The notes below the pieces were generated by a model. The model saw only the letters and a list, made by a program, of their open reading frames with translations, was not told where the DNA came from and did no database searches. This document shows, in pieces, positions 36,891 through 38,239 of a stretch of DNA of 38,239 nt; within the stretch, counting starts at the first letter, position 1, and every line of letters begins with the position of its first letter. Source of the stretch: an uncultured Clostridium sp. (GTDB lineage Bacteria; Bacillota; Clostridia; Clostridiales; Clostridiaceae); the NCBI RefSeq assembly GCF_947072515.1, contig NZ_CAMTIG010000035.1, positions 1-38,239 of the forward strand, read 5' to 3'. The position numbers and the translations under genes are program-made.

Positions 36891-36919
36891 ATTTTACCAT
36901 AGTTCGTTCAGCTTGTATA
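36891..36919 (-). promoter_or_regulatory. transketolase promoter
   Basis: TATACA (36919-36914), 17-base spacer, TAAAAT (36896-36891) on the minus strand. The -35 box overlaps a GTATATAC palindrome, so a protein bound there would affect the polymerase. Confidence 0.5.
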
Positions 36920-36975
36920 TACTATTAATACCTCTCCAACCCTATAGTATATACCATTCAACCATTTAGTATACT
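36915..36975. promoter_or_regulatory. three phased palindromic boxes (putative operator)
   Basis: GTATATAC at 36915-36922 and again at 36947-36954, and AGTATACT at 36968-36975. The first two extend into an 11-base inverted repeat (GTATATACTAT with ATAGTATATAC). Their centres are 32 and 21 bases apart, near three and two helical turns, so all three face the same side of the DNA. This is the layout of a cooperative repressor or activator site; the protein is unknown. Confidence 0.5.
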
Positions 36976-37171
36976 CTAATTTCTTAAATTCAAGTTTTTT
37001 CTATATATTTCTTTAATTTTACATAATATATATTATATTTATTAGTTTTATTATATATAGTTTTCAGATAATTTATTTATTTTTTTTAATATAATATATA
37101 TTATTATTTTTCAAGTTAAGCATAATACGGATGTAAATGTTTTAAATAATTGTTAAATATAATTTTATTTT

Positions 37172-37216
37172 CAAAAAAAGAAAAGAGAAATACATTTTCT
37201 GTAATTTCTCTTTTCT
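37172..37216 (-). terminator. terminator of the YhgE/Pip-like gene
   Basis: Minus-strand 13-bp stem AGAAAAGAGAAAT/ATTTCTCTTTTCT followed by a T run. Confidence 0.92.
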
Positions 37217-37243
37217 AAATTTCACCTATAAATTTAGTCTATT

Positions 37244-38239
37244 TTATACATATTGATTAAACAATTCTTCTTCTGCTACAAGTTCTGATTTTTCTTTTAA
37301 AACTCTTTTATGAGTTATATGATTTCTAATATATCCTACGATAAATCCTATTATTGTTGGTATCACAATACATAAGATTAAAATAGTTATATATTTGTTA
37401 AACACACTACTATTTATTCCACTTATAGCCATTCTCATTCCGCCAACTCCATAAGTTAATATTGCAAACTTACTTACAACTTTATAGAAAGCCGGCATCA
37501 TAGCAATTGGATACGATCCTCCACAAGAAGTAAACTCAAATAGCATAAGAATCATAATAGCTCCCTTCATAATTGGAGTTATTATATAATGCAATCCATT
37601 AAATAAGCTGTATATGGCTACAATTGTCAGTATATTTACTAAGAAGAATAACCCTACGTGCTGTATGCTTAAGTCTAATACAAAGTATAATACTGCACTC
37701 ATTATTATTGCTTGTAATGCACATATACCTGCTCCAATTGAAAATGATTTAATAAATCTTTTCTTAAATGATCCATCAAATTTTCTTGATAATGCACTTA
37801 TAACAAAATATGCATACATAGCTCCTACCCATAATCCAATACACATGAAATATGGCGCAAATCCTTCCCCATAAGAATCTACCGGATTTATTGCAATTGT
37901 TTTTAATGCTATTGGACTTGCTATGAAATTACTCATAGCACTTGCTGAAAACTTAACATTATCATTTAAATTGTTATATCCACTAGTAAGTCCTGCACTT
38001 AACTGCTCTGCTCCTGTTTTTGCAGACTCTAATCCGTTATTCACTTTATTAGCTCCACTAGTTGCAGATGATATACCACTATTTAATCCATTAACTCCAT
38101 TTGAAACAGTTCCTATTCCTGAATTTAATGCACTTGCTCCTGTATAAACAGAATTTATACCTGAACTTAATGCATTTGCTCCTGTTTTTGCTGATTCTAA
38201 TCCACTATTTAATGCATTTGCTCCTGTATAAACAGAATT
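37244..38239 (-). CDS. YhgE/Pip-family membrane protein, 3' part (gene continues beyond right edge)
   Basis: The frame is open to the last base of the window, so the N-terminus is missing; an internal ATG at 38044 is not the start. The visible first part is a chain of 14-residue repeats (G-A-x-x-L-x-S-G-hydrophobic-x-S-x-x-T/S), at least six in a row, as found in the extracellular part of YhgE/Pip proteins. It is followed by five or six membrane helices of the ABC-2 permease type (about 37280-37870), including GLWVGAMYAYFV and FEFTSCGGSYPIAMMPAFYK. Relatives include the Lactococcus phage infection protein Pip and type VII secretion component EsaA. A role in export or as a phage receptor is possible but not shown. 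Confidence 0.85.
   Translation of the reverse strand, partial: NSVYTGANALNSGLESAKTGANALSSGINSVYTGASALNSGIGTVSNGVNGLNSGISSATSGANKVNNGLESAKTGAEQLSAGLTSGYNNLNDNVKFSASAMSNFIASPIALKTIAINPVDSYGEGFAPYFMCIGLWVGAMYAYFVISALSRKFDGSFKKRFIKSFSIGAGICALQAIIMSAVLYFVLDLSIQHVGLFFLVNILTIVAIYSLFNGLHYIITPIMKGAIMILMLFEFTSCGGSYPIAMMPAFYKVVSKFAILTYGVGGMRMAISGINSSVFNKYITILILCIVIPTIIGFIVGYIRNHITHKRVLKEKSELVAEEELFNQYV
38012..38239. repeat. 42-base tandem coding repeats
   Basis: Period 42 bases (14 codons). Some units are almost identical at DNA level in a higher-order pattern: one 19-base block occurs at 38137 and again at 38221 (84 apart, two units), and another block (CTCCTGTTTTTGC on the plus strand) at 38011 and 38179 (168 apart, four units). 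This shows recent unit duplication or gene conversion. Confidence 0.8.

Larger units (their letters stand above)
36825..37171. other. intergenic region upstream of transketolase
   Basis: About 350 bases without a gene. It holds the transketolase promoter and three palindromic boxes (36914-36975). The remainder, about 36980-37170, is extremely AT-rich with TATATATTA tracts and nothing recognisable. Confidence 0.5.

Noticed and set aside
37244..38239. 42-base repeats as a CRISPR array or minisatellite locus
   Set aside because: The repeats are contiguous, in frame and encode the 14-residue YhgE/Pip motif; there are no spacers.

Overview
The window is a chromosomal segment from a low-GC Gram-positive anaerobe, most likely Clostridium sensu stricto. 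The evidence is a very AT-rich base composition, strong AGGAGG ribosome sites, Firmicute-type core genes and clostridial gene order. All 27 protein genes I can support lie on the minus strand, so transcription runs from right to left. I see no tRNA, rRNA, insertion sequence, prophage or CRISPR array.

In order of transcription, starting at the right edge, the window holds these blocks. (1) The 3' part of a YhgE/Pip-type membrane protein with 14-residue repeats. (2) A two-gene split transketolase behind a promoter with three helically phased GTATAC-type boxes. (3) Two tandem YitT-family membrane proteins. (4) ftsE-ftsX. (5) A C-terminal processing protease, a MinJ-like PDZ membrane protein and uvrB. 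(6) A Pr6Pr-family membrane protein and a C_GCAxxG_C_C protein. (7) uvrA. (8) An FHA protein, an FtsW/RodA polymerase and a class B PBP, which form a wall-synthesis operon. (9) uvrC and murB. (10) hisC. (11) rapZ-yvcK, then whiA. (12) dnaE. (13) pfkA-pyk. (14) A probable small structured RNA, an orphan RecF/OLD-like ATPase and a P-type cation ATPase. (15) At the left edge, a good promoter and the first bases of what may be a lysine riboswitch. Most blocks end in a clear intrinsic terminator.

The main discovery is in dnaE, the replicative DNA polymerase gene. Its reading frame is broken in two by 456 bases (8262-8717). These carry the P, Q, R and S core elements of a group I self-splicing intron, with recognisable P1 to P9 helices, a P10 helix, GNRA-capped hairpins and a terminal G. 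Removing exactly these bases rebuilds the invariant DnaE motif Ala-Phe-Asn-Lys-Ser-His. The intron has no homing endonuclease gene. It sits four bases from the position where the cyanobacterial split DnaE intein interrupts the same gene, so two unrelated kinds of splicing parasite appear to have picked the same conserved spot.

Secondary discoveries are non-coding: a 149-nt RNA with a repeated ACGGCAAC element and its own terminator, a GC-rich hairpin in the pfkA leader, and the phased boxes at the transketolase promoter. Housekeeping gene functions are secure from motifs. Claims about RNA regulation are inferences from sequence inspection only; no folding, covariance or database search was run.
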